Source: Streptomyces liliiviolaceus
GTDB lineage: Bacteria > Actinomycetota > Actinomycetes > Streptomycetales > Streptomycetaceae
Assembly (NCBI RefSeq): GCF_018070025.1
Contig: NZ_JAGPYQ010000001.1
Coordinates: forward strand, 3,038,001-3,102,000
DNA length: 64,000 nucleotides
Direction: 5' to 3'
How positions within the stretch are numbered: position 1 is the stretch's first letter; each line of letters opens with the position of its first letter. The translations under genes were made by a program, and so were the position numbers. This document shows, piece by piece, positions 8,291-16,225 of the stretch. The notes below the pieces were generated by a model. It saw only the letters and a program-made list of their open reading frames with translations, was not told the origin of the DNA and made no database searches.

Positions 8291-9843
8291 CGGACACACG
8301 GGTGGCCCAGGCGCCTCCCACCGATCTCCGAGGCTTGGTCGACTGGCTCATCCCGGACTGGGAACTGACCCCGCCGACCCCCGAGGCGGTGACCCTGCTG
8401 CCGTCGTTCGCGAGCAAGATGCGGGAATGCGAGCGGGTCTGTCAACAGCCCTACAGCGAGATCTCCCACGAGATCCAGGACGCGCTGGTGCTGCGCAGGC
8501 TCCAGCAGATGATCCACACCGTCCGGCTGAATCCGATCTGGCGCGAACGCCTGGAGAACGCCGGGATCATCCGGCCCCCCGACAGCTACGAGGCGTGGCA
8601 GCGCATACCGCTGTCCGACAAGGAGACCCAGCGCGACCTCTACATGGGCTCCCGCACGGGCATGGTCGTCCCGCACGACCGGGGCGGCTTCGAGGTCGTC
8701 GCCAGCGGCGGAACCAGCAGCGGCAGTCCCCTGGAGACCGTGTACTCGCTGAGGGAACTGAGCGACACCTACGCGGTGGCCGGCCACTTCCTCGGCACCT
8801 ACCTGCTCAGCGGCCACCTCGCAGGCGCGGACCCCAAGTGGCTGCTCACCACTCTGGCCGACTACCAGATGTGGAGCAGCGGCACGATGGTCGGCGGAGT
8901 GCTCCAGAGCGTGCCCGGCGTCAACTACATCGGCGCCGGACCCGTCACCGCACCCGTCCTGGAGCACGTCTTCTCCTACCGGGGCCCCAAGGCGCTGATG
9001 GGCATCTCGGCGGGCATCGCCATCCTCGCCGAACTCGGCGCGGGCATGAGCCAGAAGGCCAAGGACAGCTTCCGCGTCGCGCTCTACGGCAGCGGTGTGC
9101 TCCCGCAGCGCAACCGCGACGAACTCAAGGCGCTCTACCCGAACCTGGTGATCCTCAGCTACTTCGCGGCCACCCAGGCGGAGACCATCGGGCTGCAACT
9201 GGACGAGTCGAGCCCCGTCCTCACCGCGGTCCCCGGCCTGCACCTCATCGAGATCGTCGACGAGAACGGCCGCTGGGTCCCCGAGGGCGAGGAGGGCGAA
9301 CTCGTCGTCACCCGGCTGCACGCCCACGAGGCTCCCCTGCTGCGGCTGAAGCTGGGCGACCGCATGATCCGCAGGCCCCGCCTCGACGGCCCGGGGCCGG
9401 GACCGAGGGCCCAGCGGTTCGAGTTCGCCGGCCGCACCGGCGACATCCTGCACCTGAACGACAGCCAGTACTCGGCGGTGCGCGCCTACGACGCGCTGCG
9501 CGACGAACTGCGGACGGCCGGCGTGGTGGACCTGGACCAGGCCGCCCACGAGATCCAGTTCGTCAACCGGCGCGAGGAGCGGGTCATCACCCTGTACGCC
9601 GCCGTGGACGACGTGCTCACCCCGGCGTACCGCGTCGATTCCCTGCTCGGACCGGCCGGACTCCAGCGGGTGCTCGTCAACGCCCTGCCGCGGTCCCTGT
9701 CCCTGTTCAACGACGGTGAGGCCAACCCCACCTCGGTCGCGAAGACGGGCTACCGCCTGGAGGTCCGGTTCGTGCCGCGGCACTCACCGGAGATCGAGCG
9801 CACCTCGGTCGGCAAGGTGCCGCTGGTCCGCGACCAGGCCTGA
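8287..9843 (+). CDS. PaaK/EhpF-like adenylate-forming enzyme
   Basis: A 518-residue member of the ANL superfamily, closest in layout to phenylacetate-CoA ligase (PaaK) and related adenylating enzymes such as EhpF. The nucleotide loop is ASGGTSSGSP at 139-148, the A5-like segment is SYFAATQAE at 291-299 (where PaaK has YGxTE), and a GRTGDIL motif at 382-388 corresponds to the hinge/ribose-binding region. The N-terminal 110 residues are helical, as in PaaK. Expected chemistry: activation of a carboxylate as an acyl-AMP, with an unknown acceptor. No carrier protein, reductase or thioesterase is encoded nearby, so the product may be transferred to an amine (perhaps from the coupled decarboxylase) or to CoA. 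Overlaps the decarboxylase by 4 nt; 111 bp precede the first PixA-like gene. Confidence 0.82.
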   Translation: MTDTRVAQAPPTDLRGLVDWLIPDWELTPPTPEAVTLLPSFASKMRECERVCQQPYSEISHEIQDALVLRRLQQMIHTVRLNPIWRERLENAGIIRPPDSYEAWQRIPLSDKETQRDLYMGSRTGMVVPHDRGGFEVVASGGTSSGSPLETVYSLRELSDTYAVAGHFLGTYLLSGHLAGADPKWLLTTLADYQMWSSGTMVGGVLQSVPGVNYIGAGPVTAPVLEHVFSYRGPKALMGISAGIAILAELGAGMSQKAKDSFRVALYGSGVLPQRNRDELKALYPNLVILSYFAATQAETIGLQLDESSPVLTAVPGLHLIEIVDENGRWVPEGEEGELVVTRLHAHEAPLLRLKLGDRMIRRPRLDGPGPGPRAQRFEFAGRTGDILHLNDSQYSAVRAYDALRDELRTAGVVDLDQAAHEIQFVNRREERVITLYAAVDDVLTPAYRVDSLLGPAGLQRVLVNALPRSLSLFNDGEANPTSVAKTGYRLEVRFVPRHSPEIERTSVGKVPLVRDQA

Positions 9844-9954
9844 GCCACCGCAGCGCACCGACCCGCAATGACACGCAGCGCACCGACCCGCAAAGACACA
9901 ACGCGATCACCTTCACCCCGCGCGTAACCCCCGCTCACAACGCAGGAGGAACGA

Positions 9955-10389
9955 GTGGCCTACAAACCGCAGATCAACATCATCGCCGTGGTCGACGTCA
10001 TCGGTGCCCTCTCCGGGGGCACGCTGCACAACGGCAATCTCTGCCTGGTCGACAACGCCGGCGAGGAGAGCACCGGACAGGGAACGGCCCATCTGCGCAC
10101 CGCCGTCCGGCCGGGCCAGATCGTCCAGTGGTCCGCCCTCGCCGTCGACCTCCAGACCCCCGTCGAGATCCGCGGCATCACCTTCCTCGGCCAGGACGGG
10201 GTGGCGACCCCCGCGACCCGCACCGCGGCCGACGGCGACGGCGACAAGCTCGACCTGGCGCACTGGGCCGGCGTGGTCCCCCCGTCCCTGCCGTCCGGGA
10301 CCCCCTTCAAGTACCGCCTCGAACTCCAGATGTACGAGGGCCGGTACAGCGTGCTGCATGTCGACTCGCCGGCGCTGATCGGCGTATGA
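9955..10389 (+). CDS. PixA/AidA-like protein 1 (inclusion body family)
   Basis: A 144-residue protein resembling the PixA/AidA family (Xenorhabdus crystalline inclusion protein PixA; quorum-regulated AidA of Ralstonia and Burkholderia). Family-like features: start with IIAVVDVIGALSGGTL, then NGNLCLVDN, a GQGTAHLRTAVRPGQIVQW segment (residues 41-60), and a terminal stretch ending in a short beta-rich tail. No signal peptide or membrane segment, so presumably cytosolic. GTG 9955 lies 4 nt after AGGAGGA. It is the first of four paralogs in a row and the shortest complete form with paralog 3. Family function is unknown beyond inclusion formation or virulence association; the assignment is from pattern recognition. 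Confidence 0.75.
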   Translation: MAYKPQINIIAVVDVIGALSGGTLHNGNLCLVDNAGEESTGQGTAHLRTAVRPGQIVQWSALAVDLQTPVEIRGITFLGQDGVATPATRTAADGDGDKLDLAHWAGVVPPSLPSGTPFKYRLELQMYEGRYSVLHVDSPALIGV

Positions 10390-10447
10390 GCCGAGGCGGA
10401 CAGGGTCCGGACGACCAGGAGACATCCCACAACGACGAGGTGGAAGC

Positions 10448-11365
10448 ATGGCTCAACAGCTGGCGATCATCGTGCTCGTGGACATCGGCAACGCTCTGGA
10501 GGCCAACAGCCTGAGGGACAACGTCTATCTGTTCGACAACATGAAGCTGCACGGCTCCGAGGGGCAGGGCACCGGCGGCCTGGTGACCGCCATTCACGGC
10601 GCCTACTGGCGCGACGGCTCGCAGGCCACCGAACAGGTCCTCAACTGGCTTCCCTACAGCCTGGGTTCCCTGCCGCCGACCGTGCCGCGCGGCTACGAGA
10701 GCGAGCGGGCCCTGCAGAGCGACGCCCGGGCGCTGGAGGAGCTGGACGCCCTCACGGCCAAACCCGACGCCACCGACCCCGCGGCCGATCTGAACGAGAT
10801 CCGCAAGGCGGTCGGCACGCGGGTGAAGACCACCCGGCGCACCAAGGGCCGGCTGTCGGGACAGAAGGTCATCGACCTCACCGGTGAGATCGTCACCGAC
10901 ACCTCCGCGGGGACCTACAGCTACCCCGCCCCGGTGATCACGGACATCTACGGGCAGGCCGTCGACGAGAAGATCATGTACCCGGCGGAGTACGGCTCTC
11001 CCGACCTGGTCACCGACGGCTGGTACTGGTCCGCCACGGTCGACTCCTCCCGGCCCGGCACGTACTCCTACTCGATGCGCATCCAGCTCCACCGGCTGGT
11101 GCAGCGGGGCAGCGAGGCGCTCTGGGAGCCGGTGAACCTGACCTGCGAGTCGGCGCTGCGGGTGACCTCCGAGCCCAAGGTCAACGGCTTCACCGGCTCG
11201 GGCATGGGCCTGCTGCCCCTCGACCCGTACGCGTCGTCCGCCCAGGGGACGGAGTACTTCCAGCCGGGCGCGCAACAGTCCGGTACGCAACAGTCCGGTA
11301 CGCAACAGTCCGGTACGGAGCAGCCCGGTACGCAGCAGCCCGGCCTCGTAGAGGAGGAGCGGTAG
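10448..11365 (+). CDS. PixA/AidA-like protein 2, long form with repeat tail
   Basis: A 305-residue paralog of the flanking proteins. The N-terminal 80 residues hold the family core (IIVLVDIGNALEANSLRDNVYLFDN, then GSEGQGTGGLVT). It is followed by a roughly 100-residue charged, helical insertion (residues 85-150, many Lys/Arg/Glu) absent from paralogs 1 and 3, then a second beta-rich part (GWYWSATVDSSRPGTYSYSM near 190-210) that matches the WAG/WTGxV end of the others. The C-terminus is five copies of a GTQQS-like pentapeptide encoded by 15-bp repeats, then an acidic end. ATG 10448 has GAGGTGGA upstream. The TAG stop abuts the ATG of paralog 3 with no gap. Confidence 0.7.
   Translation: MAQQLAIIVLVDIGNALEANSLRDNVYLFDNMKLHGSEGQGTGGLVTAIHGAYWRDGSQATEQVLNWLPYSLGSLPPTVPRGYESERALQSDARALEELDALTAKPDATDPAADLNEIRKAVGTRVKTTRRTKGRLSGQKVIDLTGEIVTDTSAGTYSYPAPVITDIYGQAVDEKIMYPAEYGSPDLVTDGWYWSATVDSSRPGTYSYSMRIQLHRLVQRGSEALWEPVNLTCESALRVTSEPKVNGFTGSGMGLLPLDPYASSAQGTEYFQPGAQQSGTQQSGTQQSGTEQPGTQQPGLVEEER
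11267..11341 (+). repeat. Five-copy 15-bp repeat encoding GTQQS pentapeptides
   Basis: Five in-frame 15-mers of the form GGTACGCAACAGTCC (11267-11341) encode the C-terminal tail of the second PixA-like protein. Two units are identical; the last two carry CAGCCC variants (GTEQP, GTQQP). This is the kind of array that expands or contracts by slippage. Confidence 0.9.
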
Positions 11366-11791
11366 ATGACCAGCGAGACGGACAACGGCGGCGCCAGGCG
11401 CCCGATCGCGATCACCGCCGTCGTGGACTGCGTGGGGGCCCTCGCCACCGGCACCGTGCACGGCAACCTCTACTTCTACGACACCAACAAGGCCGGCGGC
11501 TCCCTGGGGTTCGGCACCGAGCAACTGCGCACCCGGGTCCGCAGCGGTGACCAGATCCTGTGGTCCGTCCTCGCCCTGGAGTGCGAGGCGTACACGGCGA
11601 TCGACGGCATCGACATCGACCACGAGCTGTGCGAGCCGGAGCGCAGGGTCTACCCCGGCACGGATGTCGCGTACTGGATCGGGACGGTGAAGAAGGACGT
11701 CCCGGGCGACACCTACTACCAGGTCCGGTTCCGGCTCGGCTCGCGGGACGAGCCGATCGTCACCACGCTGTCCCCGAGTCTCGTCGGCTGA
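11366..11791 (+). CDS. PixA/AidA-like protein 3
   Basis: A 141-residue paralog with the family pattern AITAVVDCVGALATGTVHGNLYFYDTN, a GFGTEQLRTRVRSGDQILW segment (47-66), and DVAYWIGTVKKDVPGDTYYQVRFRLG near the end. Like paralog 1 it is a single-domain form without signal sequence. Its start directly abuts the stop of paralog 2, and the GGAGGAG that serves it is inside the end of paralog 2, so translation is coupled. Function unknown; see paralog 1 for family context. Confidence 0.75.
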   Translation: MTSETDNGGARRPIAITAVVDCVGALATGTVHGNLYFYDTNKAGGSLGFGTEQLRTRVRSGDQILWSVLALECEAYTAIDGIDIDHELCEPERRVYPGTDVAYWIGTVKKDVPGDTYYQVRFRLGSRDEPIVTTLSPSLVG

Positions 11792-11805
11792 TTCCAGGAG
11801 GAGCG

Positions 11806-12363
11806 ATGAGTACGAGCACCGTCGGCGAAGCCGTCGAACAGAAGCAGAACCCGGGCCAGTTGAACTCGGTCCAGCTCAACATCGTCACCCTGATCGACAT
11901 GGAGCGGGCGACCGAGACGGGTTCGCTCAGCGAGTCGATGTTCATGATGGACAACAGCATCGGCGGGGACGGGCAGGGCACGAACCACCTCCAGACGTTC
12001 TGCAAGCAGGGGCAGGTCCTGAACTGGATCGTGCGGCCCATCGACATGGACAAGCGGATCGACAACACGTGGCCGCCCATGCCGAAGATCAACAGCATTG
12101 TCTTTCTCGACACGGAGTCCGGGGACGAGGAGGACGTGGCGGAGCGCAAGATCTTCACGGAGCTGAAGATCTACGGGGCGCCGGACCGGATGCGGGACAA
12201 GTTCACGCCGGTCTACTACTACTGGGCCGGTACGGTCCTGAGCACGGCCCGGCCGGGCCTGTACCGGTACCGGCTGGTCCTGGAACTGGAACAACGCGGC
12301 ACGCAGGAAAAGCTCTACCTCAACACAGAGGAACACCCGTCAATCCGAGTCCTGGGGGTCTGA
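11806..12363 (+). CDS. PixA/AidA-like protein 4
   Basis: A 185-residue paralog. A 20-residue polar extension precedes the core (NIVTLIDMERATETGSLSES, then MFMMDNS and a GQGTNHLQTFCKQGQVLNW segment). The end has YYYWAGTVLSTARPGLYRYRL, matching the others. It is Met-rich near residues 46-51, recalling the methionine-rich PixA of Xenorhabdus. ATG 11806 sits 4 nt after AGGAGG. It is the last gene of the operon; a large inverted-repeat terminator follows within 25 bp. Confidence 0.74.
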   Translation: MSTSTVGEAVEQKQNPGQLNSVQLNIVTLIDMERATETGSLSESMFMMDNSIGGDGQGTNHLQTFCKQGQVLNWIVRPIDMDKRIDNTWPPMPKINSIVFLDTESGDEEDVAERKIFTELKIYGAPDRMRDKFTPVYYYWAGTVLSTARPGLYRYRLVLELEQRGTQEKLYLNTEEHPSIRVLGV

Positions 12364-12387
12364 CCCCCCGCCCCTGAACGTGCGGGT

Positions 12388-12497
12388 CCGGTGGGGGTGG
12401 GCCGCGCAGTTCCCCGCGCCCCTCGGGGAGGGGCTGCGCCCCGTCCCACTTAAGGGGCGCGGGGAACTGCGCAATCTTTGGGGCCCGCCCCCACCGG
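12388..12497. terminator. Large inverted-repeat bidirectional terminator (GCGCAGTTCCCC family)
   Basis: Inner 20-bp perfect arms GCGCAGTTCCCCGCGCCCCT (12404-12423) and its complement (12453-12472) are nested within outer arms CCGGTGGGGGTGGGCC and GGGCCCGCCCCCACCGG. It separates the rightward PixA-like operon from the leftward debranching-enzyme operon and is a full copy of the intergenic repeat seen elsewhere in the window. Confidence 0.8.
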
Positions 12498-12508
12498 CCC
12501 GCAGCCGG

Positions 12509-14455
12509 CTACGCACCCCCGACGGCAGTCAACAGCGCCAGCGGCGCGGCCGCAGACCGTGATTCCCGTACGCACGCGTGCGGATACGGCACCGGCTCCG
12601 CATGCGTGCCACGCCCGTACCCCGCCAGAACCTCCGGCAGCCGATGCCCCGCGACCGCCGCCGCGTCCACCAGCCCGTGCGCCACCGCCCGCGCCTCGTC
12701 ATGCAGCCCGTACCGCGCGAGCCCCAGCGCGATCAGCGCGTTGTCGTGCGGCCACACCGACCCCCGGTGGTACGACAGCGGGTGGTACGCGGGCTGCCCC
12801 GAGGCGACCGTCCGTACGCCCCAGCCGGAGAAGAAGTCCGGCTCCAGCAGCCGCCGCCCCACCAGTTCCCCGTACTCCTTGTCCAGCAGCCCGGACCACA
12901 GCAGATGCCCCGCGTCGGAGGCGAGCGCGTCGACATGGTTGCCGTCGCCGTCGAGCGCGAGCGCGGGAAACGCCCGGTCGGCCATCCAGAAGTCCCGCTG
13001 GAACCGGTCCCGCAGATCCCCGGCGGCCTGTTCGAGGAGCGCCGCGTACACCTCGTCGTCCCACACCGTCCGGGCGAGCTGCGCGGTCCGGCGCAGCGCG
13101 TCGTACGCGTACCCCTGCGCGCCCGCGGCCGTCACGGGCCCGGTCGGCCGGCTGCCGTCGCCCGAGCAGATCGCCCCGGGGGAGTCCTTCCAGTTCTGGT
13201 TGGCGAGGCCGCCCTCGTCCGCGCGGTAGACGAGATAGCCGCGCGAGGTCAGCCCGCCGTGGTCCAGCATCCAGCCGATCGCCGCCCGGGCGTTGGGCTC
13301 CAGACGCCGGGCCAGCGCCGTGTCACCGGTCTGCTCGACGTACGCGCCGAGGAGGACCAGGAAGAGCGGGGTGGCGTCGACGGAGCCGTAGTAGCGGCCG
13401 TACGGCACCTGCCCGAAGTGGGCCAGTTCCCCGTGTCGCACCTCGTGCACGATCTTGCCCGGCTGGGAGACCGTGCCCACCCCGACCTCGGTGGCCTGGG
13501 CCGCGGCGAGCGCGGGCAGGGTGGCTGCGGCCAGCTGCGGCCGGTAGGGGAGCGCGAAGAGCGAGGTCAGCAGCGCGTCGCGGCCGAGTAACGTCAGGAA
13601 CCACGGCACCCCCGCCGCCGGAACGCGCAGTTCCTCCCCGTCGGGGCCGGTCGCCGGTACCTGGAGCACCGCCAGGTCCGCCAGGCCCCGCGCGCACGCC
13701 GCGGCCAGCTCGGGCCAGCCGGTCGGGAAGGGCACGCCCTGCGCGAACTCGCCCTCCAGCGCGCGGAGTCGGGCGTTCGCGGCGGCCGGGGTGCGGGGCA
13801 CATCCGGGGCCGGCGTGCCGTGCGGGCGCGCCGCCACCCGCAGGGCCAGTTCGGCCGAGCCGTGCGGTTCGAGGTCGAAGGCCCACACCAGGCGCCGCGC
13901 GCCCGTGCCGGTCTCCTCGACGCCGTCGGGCGCGGGCTCACTCGTGACGGTCGTACAGGACCGCCACTCACCGCGCTGGTAGCTGAACTCCACTCCGTCG
14001 TCCAGGACTTGGCGGGAGCGTACGGCGCCGGTCTTCGCGTACGTCCGGTGGTCGGAGCGCAGTTCGAACTGGTCCGTGAAGTCGGCGTCGGCGGTGACCG
14101 CGATCCGGACCGTCGTCGGCACCGGGCGGTTGCTGGTGATCCGCAGCGATTCGACGAAAGAGCCGTCGGCGACGGCCTGTTCGCGGAACAGGGTGTGGGC
14201 GGGCGGCTCCTGCCGGCCGCCGCGCGGCACGAGGACGCAGCGGGCCGTGTCGCCGTCCGTCACCGGCGACAGCGCCTCGGGCACCGCGCCGTCGACGGTC
14301 AGCTGCCAGCGGCTCAGATGCCGGGCGTCGCGCACGAACATCCCGTCGGGGGCGGCGTGCGAACCGCCCCCGCCGCGTACTCCGCTGATGTCACCGCCGT
14401 CGCCCACCGCGACGAACGTCCCGCCGTGTACGAGCAGATGCTGCCGGTCCGTCAT
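12509..14455 (-). CDS. Glycogen debranching-type amylo-alpha-1,6-glucosidase
   Basis: A 648-residue glycoside hydrolase of the bacterial glycogen-debranching (GDE/amylo-1,6-glucosidase) type. Residues 1-200 form the N-terminal beta domain with the typical DGMFVRDARHLSRW entry motif. Residues 240-640 form the alpha/alpha barrel, with FLTLLGRDALLTSLFA (acid-type GRD motif), ANQNWKDSPGAI and HRGSVWPHDNALIA. Such proteins act in the cytoplasm on alpha-glucans or related oligosaccharides. The start at 14455 overlaps the stop of the upstream gene (ATGA), so both are one translational unit. The upstream divergent ROK repressor probably controls them. Confidence 0.88.
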   Translation of the reverse strand: MTDRQHLLVHGGTFVAVGDGGDISGVRGGGGSHAAPDGMFVRDARHLSRWQLTVDGAVPEALSPVTDGDTARCVLVPRGGRQEPPAHTLFREQAVADGSFVESLRITSNRPVPTTVRIAVTADADFTDQFELRSDHRTYAKTGAVRSRQVLDDGVEFSYQRGEWRSCTTVTSEPAPDGVEETGTGARRLVWAFDLEPHGSAELALRVAARPHGTPAPDVPRTPAAANARLRALEGEFAQGVPFPTGWPELAAACARGLADLAVLQVPATGPDGEELRVPAAGVPWFLTLLGRDALLTSLFALPYRPQLAAATLPALAAAQATEVGVGTVSQPGKIVHEVRHGELAHFGQVPYGRYYGSVDATPLFLVLLGAYVEQTGDTALARRLEPNARAAIGWMLDHGGLTSRGYLVYRADEGGLANQNWKDSPGAICSGDGSRPTGPVTAAGAQGYAYDALRRTAQLARTVWDDEVYAALLEQAAGDLRDRFQRDFWMADRAFPALALDGDGNHVDALASDAGHLLWSGLLDKEYGELVGRRLLEPDFFSGWGVRTVASGQPAYHPLSYHRGSVWPHDNALIALGLARYGLHDEARAVAHGLVDAAAVAGHRLPEVLAGYGRGTHAEPVPYPHACVRESRSAAAPLALLTAVGGA

Positions 14456-16080
14456 CGCAGGTCCCCTCCCAAGGCACCCTCGCCGAACTTCTCCGTCGCG
14501 CCGAACTCTTCGTCCGTGCCGAACCCTTCGGCCCTGCCGTGCCCCGCCCCGGCCGCCCCGGCCGCCTCGACCGTCGCCTGAGGCGCCGTCCCGTGCAGCA
14601 GGTCCAGCGTCAGCGCCGCGGTCCAGCTGAAACCGAGCGCCCCGCAGGCCTCACCGGTGTACGGGTCCACGTACTCGGCGAACCCGGACGTGTCCGCCGT
14701 CTCCAGCAGCGCGCCGCGCAGCTCGGCCGCGTGCGCCAGTTCCCCGTGCAGCCGCAGCCCCCGCTCCACCAGCCAGTTGGTGTTGAACCAGGCCGGTCCC
14801 CGCCAGTACCGGTGCGGGTCGAAGGCGTGCCCCGTCAGGTCGTAACTCGGGACGAGCCGTGTCGTGCCGCCGAGCCCGAAGTGCGGGCCGCGCAGGGTCC
14901 GTACGAGCGTCGCGGCCGTCTCGCGGGGCAGCGTCGGCAGGATCAGCGGGACGAGACCGGAGACCCCGCGCTCGGGGATCGGCTCGTCCGTGCGCACGTC
15001 CCGGCAGAAGAACATGCCCTCCGCCGGATCCCACAGCCGGTCCACCAGCGCCGCCGTCAGCCGCTCCGCGCGCGCGTGCCGGGCGGTGCCCGTCGCGCCC
15101 AGCTCCCGGGCGATCCGCGCCAGCGCGTGCTCGGAGGCGATCAGCAGCGCGTTGAACGCCGGGTCCTCCACGGCGAATTCACCGCCACCGCCACCGCCAC
15201 CGCCGCCGATACCCGCACCACCGCCGACGCCGGGGCGTCCGCCGCCCCCGTGACCCGCGTCCGCGTAACCGCCGTCCGCGTACGCGCCGTCCCGGTAGTC
15301 CGCCGCCAGCCGTACGTACCGGCCGTAGTCCAGGTCGGTCGGCCTGTCCTCGGCGGCGCCGTGGTCCAGATCGGCGCGGCGGAACGAGCGCGCCGGGGCC
15401 GGTGTGACGCGCGACAGCGGCGCGTCCCAGCTCGGCGCGTTGTCCATGCCCTGCTCCCAGGGGTGGACCACCGAGGCGAGACCCCCGCCGCCCAGGTCCC
15501 GGCGGTGCAGCAGATAGCGGTGCCAGGCCGCGAGGCGCGGATACATCCGGGCCAGGAAGGACCGCGACCGGGACAGCCCCGGGTCGGCGGCGTGCACCAG
15601 CCACACGGCGAGCGCGTGCACCGGTGGCTGCACGATGCCCGAGGTCTGTACGGTGCCCGGGGCGCCCGCGGCGCGCCCCGCGGTCGAGGAGCGCCAGAAG
15701 TCCGGGCTCGGGAAGTACGCGTCGAGGGGGACGGCAGGGTTGAACACGATGTGCGGGATCCGGCCGTCGCCCCACTGCGCGTCGAGCAGCGTCTCCAGCT
15801 CGGTCTGGGCCCGCAGCGGCGACAGATGCCGCAGCCCGATCGCGATGAACGCGGAGTCCCATGACCACTGGTGCGGATACAGGCTGCGCGAGGGCACCGT
15901 GGACGTGCCCCGCCAGTTGCCTTCGAGCACCCGCGCCGCCCTGGCGTGCAGCGACTCCGCCGGGCGGAGCGGATCGAGCGGGTCGGCCGGGTCGTATACG
16001 GCCGTTCCCGCCCGGCCGAGATCAGGGTGCAGGGCGCGGCGGGCGGTAGGACGGGCGGTGAGCTGGGTCGTGCGGTCCAC
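14452..16080 (-). CDS. GH63/mannosylglycerate-hydrolase-like glucosidase
   Basis: A 542-residue alpha/alpha-barrel glycosidase related to GH63/MGH-type glucosidases. Conserved elements: SLYPHQWSWDSAFIAIGLRH at 66-85, DAQWGDGRIPHIVF, a RYWRGPAWFNTNWLV substrate-binding segment near 438-452, and a GFAEYVDPYTGE stretch near 480-491 that is usually close to the catalytic base. Odd: a low-complexity Gly tract (AGHGGGGRPGVGGGAGIGGG and following, about residues 275-300) is inserted before the second half of the barrel, and the C-terminus carries repeated acidic FGTDEEF/FGATEKF units. GTG 16080 is preceded by GGGGAGA. Partner of the debranching enzyme, with which it overlaps. Confidence 0.82.
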   Translation of the reverse strand: MDRTTQLTARPTARRALHPDLGRAGTAVYDPADPLDPLRPAESLHARAARVLEGNWRGTSTVPSRSLYPHQWSWDSAFIAIGLRHLSPLRAQTELETLLDAQWGDGRIPHIVFNPAVPLDAYFPSPDFWRSSTAGRAAGAPGTVQTSGIVQPPVHALAVWLVHAADPGLSRSRSFLARMYPRLAAWHRYLLHRRDLGGGGLASVVHPWEQGMDNAPSWDAPLSRVTPAPARSFRRADLDHGAAEDRPTDLDYGRYVRLAADYRDGAYADGGYADAGHGGGGRPGVGGGAGIGGGGGGGGGEFAVEDPAFNALLIASEHALARIARELGATGTARHARAERLTAALVDRLWDPAEGMFFCRDVRTDEPIPERGVSGLVPLILPTLPRETAATLVRTLRGPHFGLGGTTRLVPSYDLTGHAFDPHRYWRGPAWFNTNWLVERGLRLHGELAHAAELRGALLETADTSGFAEYVDPYTGEACGALGFSWTAALTLDLLHGTAPQATVEAAGAAGAGHGRAEGFGTDEEFGATEKFGEGALGGDLR

Positions 16081-16225
16081 TCAGGTCTCCCCGAAGACAG
16101 GCGGCCGATCGGTTCGGCGGTAACCACCGTAGAGTTACGTCTATTTAACACGCAGAACTCAATATGTAATGCAGAGTTGGGGAACGCAAGGGGTCCGTAT
16201 GACCGGAACCGTAGGGAGGAGCGCG
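16081..16225. promoter_or_regulatory. Divergent promoter region between glucosidase and ROK genes
   Basis: A 145-bp gap with a locally A+T-rich core (16130-16180). It includes the inverted pair GAGTT (16132-16136) and AACTC (16156-16160), and a repeat of GCAGA near 16152 and 16171. This is the expected place for the ROK operator, but no clean palindrome can be defined. Confidence 0.35.

Noticed and set aside
12364..12508. Mobile-element end from the long inverted repeat
   Set aside because: No transposase, no target-site duplication, and the same palindrome occurs as ordinary intergenic repeats through the window.
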